Shown: positions 26,379-35,405 of the stretch, one piece after another
Layout of the letters: every line of letters begins with the position of its first letter
Numbering within the stretch: the stretch's first letter is position 1
Source: Mycolicibacterium senegalense
Lineage (GTDB): Bacteria; Actinomycetota; Actinomycetes; Mycobacteriales; Mycobacteriaceae
Reading direction: 5' to 3'
DNA length: 64,000 nt
NCBI RefSeq assembly: GCF_019645875.1
Contig: NZ_CP081000.1
Span: 4,746,417-4,810,416 of the forward strand
Translations under genes and position numbers: made by a program
The notes under the pieces: generated by a model
Told to the model about the DNA's origin: nothing
The model's input: only the letters and a program-made list of their open reading frames with translations
Database searches by the model: none

Positions 26379-27242
26379 GTGCCCTCACCGGAGGTGGTCA
26401 TCGCGGACTACACCGCGGTGAAAGTCGTGGGGACCGGCGGCTCGGCCACCGTCTACTCGGCCCGCGATCCCGACGGGGCCACCGTGGCGCTCAAAGTTCT
26501 CGATGATCGGCATCGCCGACCGGCCCAACTGGCCCGGCTCCAGCGTGAGTTCGACTTCGCCCGCCAGCTCGTCCACCCCAACATCGTCACGGTGTACGCG
26601 GCCGGTCCCGGCTGGCTGGCGATGGAACTGCTCGGCAGCACCGTCAACAACCTGCCCGGGATCGCCGAGCGACTCACCGCGCTGACCCAGATCGCCGGAG
26701 CACTCGACTTCGCCCACCGTCGCGGCATCGTGCACTGCGATGTCAAACCCGCCAATATCCTTGTCGATGAGCCATTTTCGCGGGCCGTGCTGGTCGACTT
26801 CGGCGTCGCGCACTCGATGGCTCAGGATGTCGCCGCCCGCCTCGCCAATGATCGTTCTGCGCGGATGAGCCTCGACCCGGCCCGGCGCATCACCCGCCAG
26901 AGCTTCCAGCCGCATCCGAACATTCAAGCCTCACTGGCCTATTCGGCACCCGAACTGCTCGTCGGGCGGGCGCCGGTGGCCACCACCGACCAGTACGCGC
27001 TGGCCTGCACCACGGTTGAACTGCTCACGGGAACGCCGCCGTTTACCGCCGACACCGCGGTCGCCCTGATCGATCAGCAGCTCTACAGCCGTCCACCCCG
27101 AATATCGCAGCGCTGCAACTGGATTCCACGCAGCGCAGACTCGATCATCGCCAAGGCGATGGCCAAGGAGCCGGACCGGCGCCACGACTCATGTTCAGAG
27201 TTCGTCAGGCTGGTCAGCGAGGCGATCGAACCCCCAACGTGA
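26379..27242 (+). CDS. Soluble serine/threonine protein kinase, non-RD type
   Basis: Kinase-only protein of 287 residues without a membrane segment. Glycine loop GTGGSATVY, VALK lysine (near residue 39), HCDVKPANI catalytic loop, DFG, and an APE motif as YSAPELL. The residue before the catalytic Asp is Cys, not Arg, so it is a non-RD kinase. The stretch between DFG and APE is unusually long (about 50 residues), with Arg- and Ser-rich sequence. GTG start at 26379. It lies between ispE and ksgA on the opposite strand and ends in a strong terminator. Substrates unknown. Confidence 0.85.
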   Translation: MPSPEVVIADYTAVKVVGTGGSATVYSARDPDGATVALKVLDDRHRRPAQLARLQREFDFARQLVHPNIVTVYAAGPGWLAMELLGSTVNNLPGIAERLTALTQIAGALDFAHRRGIVHCDVKPANILVDEPFSRAVLVDFGVAHSMAQDVAARLANDRSARMSLDPARRITRQSFQPHPNIQASLAYSAPELLVGRAPVATTDQYALACTTVELLTGTPPFTADTAVALIDQQLYSRPPRISQRCNWIPRSADSIIAKAMAKEPDRRHDSCSEFVRLVSEAIEPPT

Positions 27243-27287
27243 AGAAGGTCGCGAGATTCTCGAAAATCCCGCGACCTTCTTCACGTT
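27236..27287. terminator. Strong bidirectional terminator between the kinase and ksgA
   Basis: Perfect 18-bp arms (27236-27253 and 27270-27287, starting AACGTGAAGAAGG) with a 16-nt loop. The left arm includes the kinase stop codon. The genes on both sides converge here. Confidence 0.85.
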
Positions 27288-27296
27288 CGGCGAAAA

Positions 27297-28160
27297 CTAG
27301 CGCCGAGCCGCCTCGATCTGCGCGGCGGCCTCACCCTCGGCCTCCTTGGCCCGCTGCAGCAAGCGGACGAAGTCGGCGATGCTGAGCGTCTCACCACGGC
27401 GCGACGGGTCGATGCTGGCGGCCAGCAACCGCTCGGCCGATTCGTTACCGGACCCCGCCCAGTCGGCGAAGGCGTTGCGCGACGTCTTGCGGCGCTGCGC
27501 GAACCCGATGTCGATGAGCTGGAACACCTCATCTCGGAACGCCTCGTCCGTGGGCCACGGCGACGTCTCGTACCGGTCGATGCGGACCAGCCCGGAGTAC
27601 ACCCGCGGAATCGGCCAGAACACCGTCGGCGACACCATCCCGTGCCGGCGCACGTTTCCGTAGAAACGCACCTTGGCACTGGGCACGCCGTAGTCCTTGC
27701 CGCCGGGTTCAGCCGCCAGCCGCTCGGCCACCTCGGCCTGCACCATGACCATCACCGTCCGGATCGACGGGAACTCGGCCAACAGATGCAGCAGTGCGGG
27801 CACCGCCACGTTGTACGGCAGGTTCGCCACGAGCGCGGTCGGCTGATCGGTCAGATCAGACGGCATCAGCGTCAGGATGTCCTGGTTGATGACGGTCAGC
27901 CGGTTGATCTCGCTGTGCGAGTGATCGGCGATGGTGGCCGGCAGTTGCTTGGCCAGCACCGGGTCGATCTCGACAGCGGTCACCCGGGCACCACGGTCCA
28001 ACAGGGGCAGGGTCAATGACCCCAGACCCGGTCCGACCTCCAGCACATGGTCGCCCCGGTGAATCCCGGAAGCCGACACGATGCGCCGAACAGTGTTCGC
28101 GTCATGCACAAAGTTCTGGCCAAAGGCCTTGCGTGGACGAAAGTCGATTTCTTTCGCCAA
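27297..28160 (-). CDS. ksgA: 16S rRNA (adenine1518/1519-N6)-dimethyltransferase KsgA
   Basis: Dimethylates two adenines at the 3' end of 16S rRNA. SAM motif LEVGPGLGSLT, the acidic VEID, and catalytic NLPYNVA are all present. The span given starts at TTG 28160 (MAKEIDFRPRK), the first accepted bacterial start in the frame. However, the sequence upstream of this TTG (TIRLLGRTEIRR) matches what I remember of the M. tuberculosis protein. The frame is open back to a CTG at 28199-28197 that overlaps the rpfB stop and has GGGAGGA 11 nt before it. True initiation may be at that CTG. Cotranscription with rpfB is likely. Confidence 0.92.
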   Translation of the reverse strand: MAKEIDFRPRKAFGQNFVHDANTVRRIVSASGIHRGDHVLEVGPGLGSLTLPLLDRGARVTAVEIDPVLAKQLPATIADHSHSEINRLTVINQDILTLMPSDLTDQPTALVANLPYNVAVPALLHLLAEFPSIRTVMVMVQAEVAERLAAEPGGKDYGVPSAKVRFYGNVRRHGMVSPTVFWPIPRVYSGLVRIDRYETSPWPTDEAFRDEVFQLIDIGFAQRRKTSRNAFADWAGSGNESAERLLAASIDPSRRGETLSIADFVRLLQRAKEAEGEAAAQIEAARR

Positions 28161-28195
28161 GCGTCGTATCTCGGTCCGCCCGAGCAGTCGAATAG

Positions 28196-29323
28196 TCAGC
28201 GCGCCCCAATCCTCCCACTACACACCGGCCAAGCTCCCCAGCCCTGCCGGGCCTGCGTCACCGTAGCAATCGCAATCTGCTCTTCTCTTGTCGCCAGATC
28301 GGCCCTCGGAGCATACCGCAGACCACCCTGTCGCTCCCAGGTGTTTTGGTCGAATTGGACGCCGCCGTAGAAGCCGTTACCGGTGTTAATGGCCCAGTTA
28401 CCTCCCGCTTCACACTGTGCGAGCGAGTCCCACTGGGCTCCGTTACTGATCGGCGGAACTTCGGTGCCGGGCTTTGCTCCGACCCGCAGCACGCCATCCC
28501 GCGCCGGTTCGATCACGACATTGGCTACTGGCAGTCTGCCGGTCTCCACACCGTTCACCTTGGCCACCGCGTAGGTCACGTCCTGGGTGCCCGGAGCGCC
28601 GGGATCCTCGACGATCTTGCGGCTCATGTTCAACTCGGGGTCTTCGATGCGCTTGTTACCGGGAGCCAGCGGCACCCGCTCGGTGACCTTCTCGATGCGC
28701 ATACGGGTCACCTGCACCTGCATACCCTCCGTGACCGGGGACGATGCCGCCGGAACCACGGTGTCGTTCTGCTCCAGGGGCACACCCGCGGCGGCGAGCA
28801 GACCCGCCACGTTCGGGGCCGCCAGGTGCACCGTCTGCACGTTGCCGCCGTCGTCGATCCGGACCGTCTTCGCACTCACCACAGGCAGCGCCATACCGCC
28901 CAGCGGCACCCGGCTTCCGCGGGACGCCGCGGCCGGCGCCTTGTCGGTCATCTTCAGCTGCGCCAAGGCCTCGTCCACGGTCGAGGCGGTGGTCCACACC
29001 TGCTTGCTGTCATTGCCGTCCAACGACAATTGCAGCGGCCGGCTGCGGCGCAGGACGATGGTGTCGGACTGGTGCACGGACTCGTCGGCGGCCGGATAAA
29101 GATCATCGCGATCGCCGACGGAAAATCCGTTTTCCTGGACCACGTCGATCACCCGGGACTTCATGGTCGTCACGGTCATCGGCGAACCGTCGACGCTCAG
29201 CGTGACGGTCTTGTGCGATCCGACGGCGTAGCCGCCGGCTGCGGTCAGCGTGACCAGCAGGGCTCCCACCACGCCTCTCAGCAGCGGTGACCGTGATTCA
29301 TGAATTTTGTTGAGCGCTTCCAT
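28196..29323 (-). CDS. rpfB: Resuscitation-promoting factor RpfB
   Basis: Secreted or lipid-anchored peptidoglycan hydrolase that helps dormant cells regrow. Domain order: N-terminal signal/anchor segment (about residues 16-36), three DUF348 repeats (about 40-210; KTVTLSVDG, RPLQLSLDG, KTVRIDDGG), a G5 domain (VTERVPLAPGNKRIEDPEL onward), and the C-terminal transglycosylase-like domain with the catalytic Glu in AQCEAGGNWAINTGNGFYGG. ATG at 29323 (MEALNKIHESR) chosen; a GTG at 29350 would add nine residues. Cluster order tatD, rpfB, ksgA is the standard mycobacterial one. Confidence 0.95.
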   Translation of the reverse strand: MEALNKIHESRSPLLRGVVGALLVTLTAAGGYAVGSHKTVTLSVDGSPMTVTTMKSRVIDVVQENGFSVGDRDDLYPAADESVHQSDTIVLRRSRPLQLSLDGNDSKQVWTTASTVDEALAQLKMTDKAPAAASRGSRVPLGGMALPVVSAKTVRIDDGGNVQTVHLAAPNVAGLLAAAGVPLEQNDTVVPAASSPVTEGMQVQVTRMRIEKVTERVPLAPGNKRIEDPELNMSRKIVEDPGAPGTQDVTYAVAKVNGVETGRLPVANVVIEPARDGVLRVGAKPGTEVPPISNGAQWDSLAQCEAGGNWAINTGNGFYGGVQFDQNTWERQGGLRYAPRADLATREEQIAIATVTQARQGWGAWPVCSGRIGAR

Positions 29324-29413
29324 ATACCCGCTTTTCGGCTCGGACGGCACAGTTCACCGCCGGCGGTTGAGCTTTGATCACAAGACGGTAACGAAAAGGC
29401 CCACACCCGGCAA

Positions 29414-30268
29414 CTACGACCGGCCGCTCCCGTTAAGTCCGTACACCCGCGCCGCAGTGGCTGCGGTCTCGGACGCGACCTCTTCGGCGGGTCGGTCCAG
29501 CAACTCCGCGAGTGCCCGAACAGTGTATGGGAGGCAGTACGGCTCGTTCGGCGCTCCGCGGAACGGGTGCGGGGTCAGAAACGGTGCGTCGGTCTCCACC
29601 AACAGCTGGCCGGGCGGGATCAAGCGGGCGGCTTCGCGCAGCTCAGCGGCGTTCTTGAAACTGACCGTGCCCGAGAGGCTGAGCACCCAGCCCGCCTCGA
29701 CACAGGTGTGGGCCATCTCCGGTCCCGACGAAAAACAGTGGAAGATCACTGTCTCGGGCGCCCCTTCGGCGCGCAGCACATCGAGCACCTCGGCATCGGC
29801 GTCCCGGTTGTGGATCATCAACGGCTTGCCGGTGCGCTTGGCCAGGTCGATGTGCCAGGCGAACCCGTCGCGCTGCTCGTCCGGCGTCGCGCAGCCGTCC
29901 AACCGGCCCGGCCAGTACAGGTCCATCCCGGTCTCCCCGACCGCCACGACCCGCGGATGGGCGGCCAGCCGCTCCAACTCGGCTCTGGCCGCGTCGTCGA
30001 GCACGTTGGCCCTGGTCGGGTGCAGCGCCACCGCGCCGAATACCCGTTCATCAGCGTCGACAGCCGTGGTCACCCAGCGTGCCGAGTCGAGATCGTCGGC
30101 GATGGTGACCGCCTGGCCCACCCCGACGGCGGCCGCGCGGTCCATGATCGCGCGGACGTCCTGCGCGGTCCGCGCACCGCAGGCGTCGAGATGAGTGTGT
30201 GCATCGACCAGCGGACCCAACGGCTCCGGAGCTGGCGGCTTCTCCCTGGCTGAGCGTTTCGAACCCAC
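29414..30268 (-). CDS. tatD: TatD-family metal-dependent DNase
   Basis: TIM-barrel hydrolase of 284 residues. VDAHTHLDACG near the N-terminus gives the first metal histidines; GETGMDLY, LMIHNRDAD, FHCFSSG and LLVETDAPFLTP complete the TatD signature. Probable 3'-5' deoxyribonuclease in DNA quality control. GTG start at 30268 (MGSKRSAREK) adds about 20 residues before the barrel. Divergent from metG, with only 24 bp between the start codons, so the two promoters must overlap or sit inside the neighbouring coding ends. Confidence 0.9.
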   Translation of the reverse strand: MGSKRSAREKPPAPEPLGPLVDAHTHLDACGARTAQDVRAIMDRAAAVGVGQAVTIADDLDSARWVTTAVDADERVFGAVALHPTRANVLDDAARAELERLAAHPRVVAVGETGMDLYWPGRLDGCATPDEQRDGFAWHIDLAKRTGKPLMIHNRDADAEVLDVLRAEGAPETVIFHCFSSGPEMAHTCVEAGWVLSLSGTVSFKNAAELREAARLIPPGQLLVETDAPFLTPHPFRGAPNEPYCLPYTVRALAELLDRPAEEVASETAATAARVYGLNGSGRS

Positions 30269-30292
30269 CGCAACACAATAAGGTGGGACCAA

Positions 30293-31840
30293 ATGAGTGA
30301 GCCTTTCTACATAACTACGGCCATCGCCTATCCCAACGGTGCGCCACACATCGGGCACGCCTACGAGTACATCGCCACCGATGCGATCGCCCGGTTCAAG
30401 CGTCTCGACGGCTTCGACGTGCGCTACCTGACGGGTACCGACGTCCACGGCCAGAAGATGGCCGAGACGGCCGCCGCCGAGGGCATCTCCGCGGCCGAGC
30501 TCGCCAACCGCAACTCCGACGTGTTCCAGGGCCTGCAGGAGAAGCTCAACATCTCCTTCGACCGGTTCATCCGCACCTCCGACGCCGACCACTATGAGGC
30601 GTCCAAGGAGATCTGGCGCCGGATGAATGAGGCCGGCGACATCTACCTGGGCACCTACTCCGGCTGGTACTCGGTGCGCGACGAACGGTTCTTCGCCGAG
30701 GACGAGACCACCGAGGGTCCCGACGGCACCCGCACCGCCATCGAGACGGGCACCCCGGTCACCTGGACCGAGGAGCAGACGTACTTCTTCCGGTTGTCGG
30801 CCTACGCCGAGCGCCTGCTGGCCCACTACGAGGCCCATCCCGAGTTCATCGGACCCGATGTGCGCCGCAACGAGATCGTCAGCTTCGTCTCCGGCGGGCT
30901 GAAGGATCTGTCGATCTCGCGGACCACGTTCGACTGGGGCGTGCCGGTCCCCGACCATCCCGACCACGTGATGTACGTGTGGGTGGACGCGCTGACCAAC
31001 TACCTGACCGGGGTGGGATTCCCGGACGTCGCCTCCGAGGATTTCCAGAAGTACTGGCCGGCCAAGTTGCACATGATCGGCAAGGACATCATCCGGTTCC
31101 ACAGCGTGTACTGGCCGGCCTTCCTCATGTCGGCCGGGATCGCGCTGCCCGAGCGGGTTTTCGCGCACGGCTTCATCAACGTCAAGGGCGAGAAGATGAG
31201 CAAGTCGGTCGGCAACGTCGTCGACCCGATCGCGCTCGTCGACACCTTCGGGCTCGATCAGGTGCGCTACTTCTTCCTGCGCGAAGTGTCCTTCGGCCAG
31301 GACGGCAGCTACAGCGAGGAAGCCATCATCGGCCGGATCAACGCCGACCTGGCCAACGAGCTGGGCAACCTGGCGCAACGCTCCCTGTCGATGGTGGCCA
31401 AGAACCTCGACGGTGTGGTGCCCGATCCCGGGACGTTCACCGACGACGACACCGCGCTGCTGAGTGCGGCCGACGGCCTGCTGGAGCAGGTGCGCGCCCA
31501 TTACGACGTGCCGGCCATGCACCTTGCGCTGGAGGCGATCTGGTCGGTGCTCGGCGCGGCGAACCGCTACTTCTCCGCCCAAGAGCCGTGGGTGCTGCGC
31601 AAGTCCGAGGATCCGGCCGACCAGCAACGGTTCGGTACGGTGCTCTACACGACGCTCGAAGTCGTGCGTATCGCAACGCTGCTGACGCAGCCCGTGATGC
31701 CGGACTCGACGGCCAAGCTGCTCAACCTGCTGGGCCAGCCGACCGACGCACGCGACTTCGGCTCGATCGGTGCCCGGCTCAAGCCCGGTACCGAACTGCC
31801 CGCTCCGACAGGGGTTTTCCCCCGCTACCAGATGGACTGA
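30293..31840 (+). CDS. metG: Methionyl-tRNA synthetase
   Basis: Class I aminoacyl-tRNA synthetase of 515 residues. HIGH-like motif PHIGHAYEY near residue 20, the KMSKS loop as GEKMSKSVGN near residue 300, and the anticodon-binding helical domain after it with WVLRK. No C-terminal tRNA-binding domain, as in other mycobacterial enzymes. RBS AAGGTGGGA just before the ATG. Followed after one base by gdhA. Confidence 0.96.
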   Translation: MSEPFYITTAIAYPNGAPHIGHAYEYIATDAIARFKRLDGFDVRYLTGTDVHGQKMAETAAAEGISAAELANRNSDVFQGLQEKLNISFDRFIRTSDADHYEASKEIWRRMNEAGDIYLGTYSGWYSVRDERFFAEDETTEGPDGTRTAIETGTPVTWTEEQTYFFRLSAYAERLLAHYEAHPEFIGPDVRRNEIVSFVSGGLKDLSISRTTFDWGVPVPDHPDHVMYVWVDALTNYLTGVGFPDVASEDFQKYWPAKLHMIGKDIIRFHSVYWPAFLMSAGIALPERVFAHGFINVKGEKMSKSVGNVVDPIALVDTFGLDQVRYFFLREVSFGQDGSYSEEAIIGRINADLANELGNLAQRSLSMVAKNLDGVVPDPGTFTDDDTALLSAADGLLEQVRAHYDVPAMHLALEAIWSVLGAANRYFSAQEPWVLRKSEDPADQQRFGTVLYTTLEVVRIATLLTQPVMPDSTAKLLNLLGQPTDARDFGSIGARLKPGTELPAPTGVFPRYQMD

Positions 31841-31841
31841 C

Positions 31842-33191
31842 ATGGCTGGACTACACGAGAAACTGCAGGCGATCTACGAGGAAGTGGGGCAGCGCAACGC
31901 CGGCGAAAAGGAATTCCACCAAGCCGTTTACGAGGTGCTGACCAGCCTCGGGCCGGTGGTCGCCAAGCATCCCGAGTACGCCGACGGCGCCATCATCCGC
32001 CGGTTGTGTGAGCCAGAGCGTCAGATCATCTTCCGGGTGCCGTGGCAGGACGATGCCGGCGCCAGCCAGATCAACCGCGGGTTCCGGGTGGAGTTCAACT
32101 CCGCCCTGGGACCGTTCAAGGGCGGCCTGCGTTTCCACCCGTCGGTCTACCTCGGCATCGTGAAATTCCTGGGCTTCGAGCAGATCTTCAAGAACTCGCT
32201 GACCGGCCTGCCGATCGGCGGCGGCAAGGGCGGCTCGGACTTCGACCCCAAGGGCCGCTCGGATGCCGAGATCATGCGGTTCTGTCAGTCCTTCATGACC
32301 GAGCTCTACCGTCACATCGGCGAGTACACCGACGTCCCGGCCGGCGACATCGGCGTCGGCATGCGCGAGATCGGTTACCTGTTCGGCCAATACAAGCGGA
32401 TCACCAACCGCTACGAATCGGGGGTGCTCACCGGCAAGGGCCTGACCTGGGGCGGGTCGCAGGTCCGCACCGAGGCCACCGGTTACGGCACGGTCTTCTT
32501 CGTCGACGAGATCCTGCGGTCGAACGGGCAGTCCTTCGACGGCAAGCAGGTCGTGGTGTCCGGTTCGGGCAACGTGGCGATCTACGCGATCGAGAAGGTG
32601 CACTCTCTGGGCGGGACCGTGGTGGCCTGCTCGGACTCCAGCGGGTACGTGCGCGACGACAAGGGCATCGACCTCGACCTGCTCAAGGAGGTCAAGGAAC
32701 TGCGCCGGGGACGCATCGAGGACTACGCCGAGGCCCGTGGCGGCGCGGCGGAGGTGGTGACCGGCCGCAGCGTGTGGGAGGTGCCGTGTGACATCGCGCT
32801 GCCCTGCGCCACCCAGAACGAGCTTTCCGGCGCCGACGCCACCGCGCTGATCAAGAACGGCTGCCAGATCGTGGCCGAGGGCGCCAACATGCCGTGCACC
32901 CCCGAGGCGGTCAAGTTCTTCGAGGAGGCCGGGCTGAAGTTCGCCCCGGGCAAGGCCGCCAACGCCGGCGGCGTGGCCACCAGCGCCCTGGAGATGCAGC
33001 AGAACGCCTCGCGGGACTCGTGGAACTTCGACGACACCGAGGCGCGGCTGGCCGAGATCATGCGGCGCATCCACGACCGCTGCCTGGCCACCGCCGACGA
33101 GTACGGCCAGCCCGGCAACTACGTGGCCGGCGCCAACATCGCCGGCTTCATCCGGGTGGCCGACGCGATGCTGGCATTGGGCCTCGTCTAG
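31842..33191 (+). CDS. gdhA: NADP-specific glutamate dehydrogenase
   Basis: Reductive amination of 2-oxoglutarate to glutamate. 449 residues, the hexameric GDH type. KGGLRFHPSV with the substrate lysine, GLPIGGGKGGSDFDP (catalytic lysine), PAGDIGVG, the dinucleotide-binding GSGNVAIYAIEK, and the C-terminal ANIAGFIRVADAM are all clear. The start codon is one base past the metG stop, so the two are co-transcribed and probably coupled. This gene is not at this place in M. tuberculosis. Confidence 0.96.
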   Translation: MAGLHEKLQAIYEEVGQRNAGEKEFHQAVYEVLTSLGPVVAKHPEYADGAIIRRLCEPERQIIFRVPWQDDAGASQINRGFRVEFNSALGPFKGGLRFHPSVYLGIVKFLGFEQIFKNSLTGLPIGGGKGGSDFDPKGRSDAEIMRFCQSFMTELYRHIGEYTDVPAGDIGVGMREIGYLFGQYKRITNRYESGVLTGKGLTWGGSQVRTEATGYGTVFFVDEILRSNGQSFDGKQVVVSGSGNVAIYAIEKVHSLGGTVVACSDSSGYVRDDKGIDLDLLKEVKELRRGRIEDYAEARGGAAEVVTGRSVWEVPCDIALPCATQNELSGADATALIKNGCQIVAEGANMPCTPEAVKFFEEAGLKFAPGKAANAGGVATSALEMQQNASRDSWNFDDTEARLAEIMRRIHDRCLATADEYGQPGNYVAGANIAGFIRVADAMLALGLV

Positions 33192-33231
33192 GCAGCTTTT
33201 CCGGTGATGTAGGTCACTCGACCCCGATGCC

Positions 33232-33258
33232 TGTCACAAAATCGGACTTCGCGGTGTC
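33232..33258 (+). promoter_or_regulatory. Predicted ECF41 sigma-factor promoter
   Basis: TGTCACA at 33232-33238, a 16-nt spacer, then TGTC at 33255-33258, ending 30 nt before the ATG of the FAD oxidoreductase. From memory the ECF41 group consensus is TGTCACA-N16-CGTC, so this differs at one base. The sigma gene is the second gene of the transcript, giving autoregulation. Confidence 0.7.
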
Positions 33259-33288
33259 TTGAGGGCGTAAGCCTTGAGAGGAGACACC

Positions 33289-34470
33289 ATGAGTGCACAG
33301 AACGCCCGAGTGATCGTGATCGGCGGAGGTTACGCCGGGGTGCTGGCGGCCAACCGGCTGCAGGGCACCCCGGGAGTGGCTGTCACGCTGGTCAATCCGC
33401 GGCCCGAGTTCGTCGAGCGGATCCGGCTGCACCAACTGGCGGCCGGCAACCACGACGCCACCGCGGCCTACGACACATTGCTCGGCCCCGGGGTGCGACT
33501 GCTGGTCGACGGCGCCGAGCACATCGACGCCGACATCCGTCAGGTCCAGCTGGCCTCCGGGGATGTGCTCGACTACGACTACCTGGTATACGCCGTCGGC
33601 AGCACCGCAGGCGTGCCGGCCTCGGTGCCCGGCGCCGCCGAATTCGCTTACCCGCTTTCGGAATTCGAGCAGGCTCAGCGGCTGCGCGCCCGGCTGCAGG
33701 ATGTGCCGATGTCAGCGCCGGTGGTCGTGGTCGGTGGTGGCCTGACCGGAATCGAGGCGGCCGCCGAGCTCGCCGAGGCGGGTCGCCAGGTCACCCTCGT
33801 CACCGATGTGGTGGGCGCCTCGGTGGGCGCAGGCGCCCGTCGCTCGATCGTGAAGGCCCTGACCAAACTCGGTGTGTCGATCATCGACGGACCCGAGATC
33901 TTGGTTTCCGGGGTCGAGCCCGACGCCGTCATCCTGGCCGACGGCAACCGGCTGCCCAGCGCGGTGACCGTGTGGACCACCGGATTCGGGGTTCCCGGCC
34001 TGGCCGCCGCGAGCGGCCTGCGTACCGATGAGCTAGGGCGTCTGCTCACCGACGAGACGCTGACCAGCATTGATGACGCGCGCATTGTGGCGGCCGGCGA
34101 TGCGGCCTCACCGTCGGGTGTGCCGCTGCGGATGAGCTGCCAATCGGCCGGCCCGTTGGGTGTCCAGGCCGCCAACACCGTGCTGGCCCGTGTGGCGGGC
34201 ACCGAGCCCGCGGTGATCAACCAGGCGTTCGCCGGGCAGTGCGTCAGCGTCGGCCGGAACGCCGGGACCGTGCAGCTCTGCCACTCGGATGACAGCCCGC
34301 GCCGTATCTTCATCGGCGGGCGCACCGGCGCCTTCGTCAAGGAACAGGTGTGCCGGGCGACGCTGACGTTCCTGCGTAAAGAAGGTCAGAAGCCGGGTTC
34401 GTACTTCTGGTTCAAGGGTGACAACCGGGCCCGCCAGCTGGCCGAGGCCCGTGAGGAGAGCATCGTCTGA
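33289..34470 (+). CDS. FAD-dependent NAD(P)H oxidoreductase, partner of the ECF41 sigma factor
   Basis: Type II NADH-dehydrogenase-like flavoprotein of 393 residues. FAD motif VIGGGYAGVLAANRL at the N-terminus, a second Rossmann motif VVVGGGLTGIEAAAELAEAG for NAD(P)H near residue 145, and the FAD-binding VAAGDAA near the C-terminus. No membrane segment. GAGGAGA precedes the ATG. The stop overlaps the ATG of the sigma gene, so the two proteins are made together. In ECF41 systems the linked gene is usually a carboxymuconolactone decarboxylase, oxidoreductase or epimerase, which fits. Substrate unknown. Confidence 0.85.
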   Translation: MSAQNARVIVIGGGYAGVLAANRLQGTPGVAVTLVNPRPEFVERIRLHQLAAGNHDATAAYDTLLGPGVRLLVDGAEHIDADIRQVQLASGDVLDYDYLVYAVGSTAGVPASVPGAAEFAYPLSEFEQAQRLRARLQDVPMSAPVVVVGGGLTGIEAAAELAEAGRQVTLVTDVVGASVGAGARRSIVKALTKLGVSIIDGPEILVSGVEPDAVILADGNRLPSAVTVWTTGFGVPGLAAASGLRTDELGRLLTDETLTSIDDARIVAAGDAASPSGVPLRMSCQSAGPLGVQAANTVLARVAGTEPAVINQAFAGQCVSVGRNAGTVQLCHSDDSPRRIFIGGRTGAFVKEQVCRATLTFLRKEGQKPGSYFWFKGDNRARQLAEAREESIV

Positions 34471-35393
34471 TGTCGGAAACCAGTGCAGGTAACTCGAACG
34501 AGCATGCCGAACGGTTCACCCTGCTGCGGCCGTTGCTGTTCACCATCGCCTACGAGATCCTCGGGACGGCAACTGAATCCGATGACGTGCTGCAGGAGAG
34601 TTACCTGCGCTGGGCCGAGGTGGATCTGGACACGGTCCGTGACACCAAGGCGTTTCTGGCCCAGCTCGTCACCCGCCAGGCCCTCAATGCACTTCGGGCC
34701 TCCTCGAGGCGCCGGGAGGAATACATCGGCCCGTGGCTGCCGGAACCATTGGTGCTGACCGAGGGCGATGCCGGTGATCCGTCAGCGGATGTGCTTCTGG
34801 CCGAGTCAGTTTCGATGGCCATGCTGGTGGTGCTCGAGACGCTGACCCCCGACGAGCGCGCGGTGTTCGTGCTGCGTGAGGTGTTCGGATTCAGCCACGA
34901 CGAGATCGCCTCGGCCATCGGCAAATCCGCTGCGGCTGTGCGACAGATGGCCCACCGGGCCCGCGAACACGTGCAGTCCCGGCGCAAGCGGTTCGAGCCA
35001 GTCGACCTCGAAGAGTCCAACCGGGTCACCGAGCAATTCCTGACCGCGGCGGCGACCGGCGACATGGACGGGCTGCTGGCCTTGTTGGCGCCCGATGCGG
35101 TCTACACCGCCGACAGCGGCGGAAAGGCCAGTGCGGCGCGGCGGCCGGTCGTCGGCGCGCAGAAGGTTGCGGCGATGCTCATCGGCTTGTTCCGTGCGGG
35201 TGAGAGGGTCCCGGGGCTCACGTTCGAGCGCATCTCGTGCAACGGCGAGCCCGCGGTGATGATCCGCAGCGACGCCGGGATGGAAGGGGTTTTCACCGTC
35301 GAGGTCATCGACGGCAAGATCACCCACTTCTACGCGATGCGCAATCCGGACAAGCTGACCGGTGTCGACGTCCCGCGGGTGATCAGCCGGTAA
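34470..35393 (+). CDS. ECF41-type RNA polymerase sigma factor with C-terminal SnoaL-like domain
   Basis: Extracytoplasmic-function sigma factor of 307 residues, SigJ-like. Sigma2 region with ESDDVLQESYLRW (about 38-50), linker motif WLPEP (about 90), sigma4 with SHDEIASAIGKSAAAVRQMAHRAREH (about 145-170), and a SnoaL-like domain of about 110 residues with DSGGK and terminal NPDKL. WLPEP, D-x-GGK and NPDKL are the hallmark motifs I know for the ECF41 group, in which the C-terminal extension replaces an anti-sigma factor. ATG overlaps the stop of the FAD oxidoreductase. The predicted promoter at 33232 suggests autoregulation. Confidence 0.92.
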   Translation: MSETSAGNSNEHAERFTLLRPLLFTIAYEILGTATESDDVLQESYLRWAEVDLDTVRDTKAFLAQLVTRQALNALRASSRRREEYIGPWLPEPLVLTEGDAGDPSADVLLAESVSMAMLVVLETLTPDERAVFVLREVFGFSHDEIASAIGKSAAAVRQMAHRAREHVQSRRKRFEPVDLEESNRVTEQFLTAAATGDMDGLLALLAPDAVYTADSGGKASAARRPVVGAQKVAAMLIGLFRAGERVPGLTFERISCNGEPAVMIRSDAGMEGVFTVEVIDGKITHFYAMRNPDKLTGVDVPRVISR

Positions 35394-35405
35394 CTTTCTC
35401 GCGCC

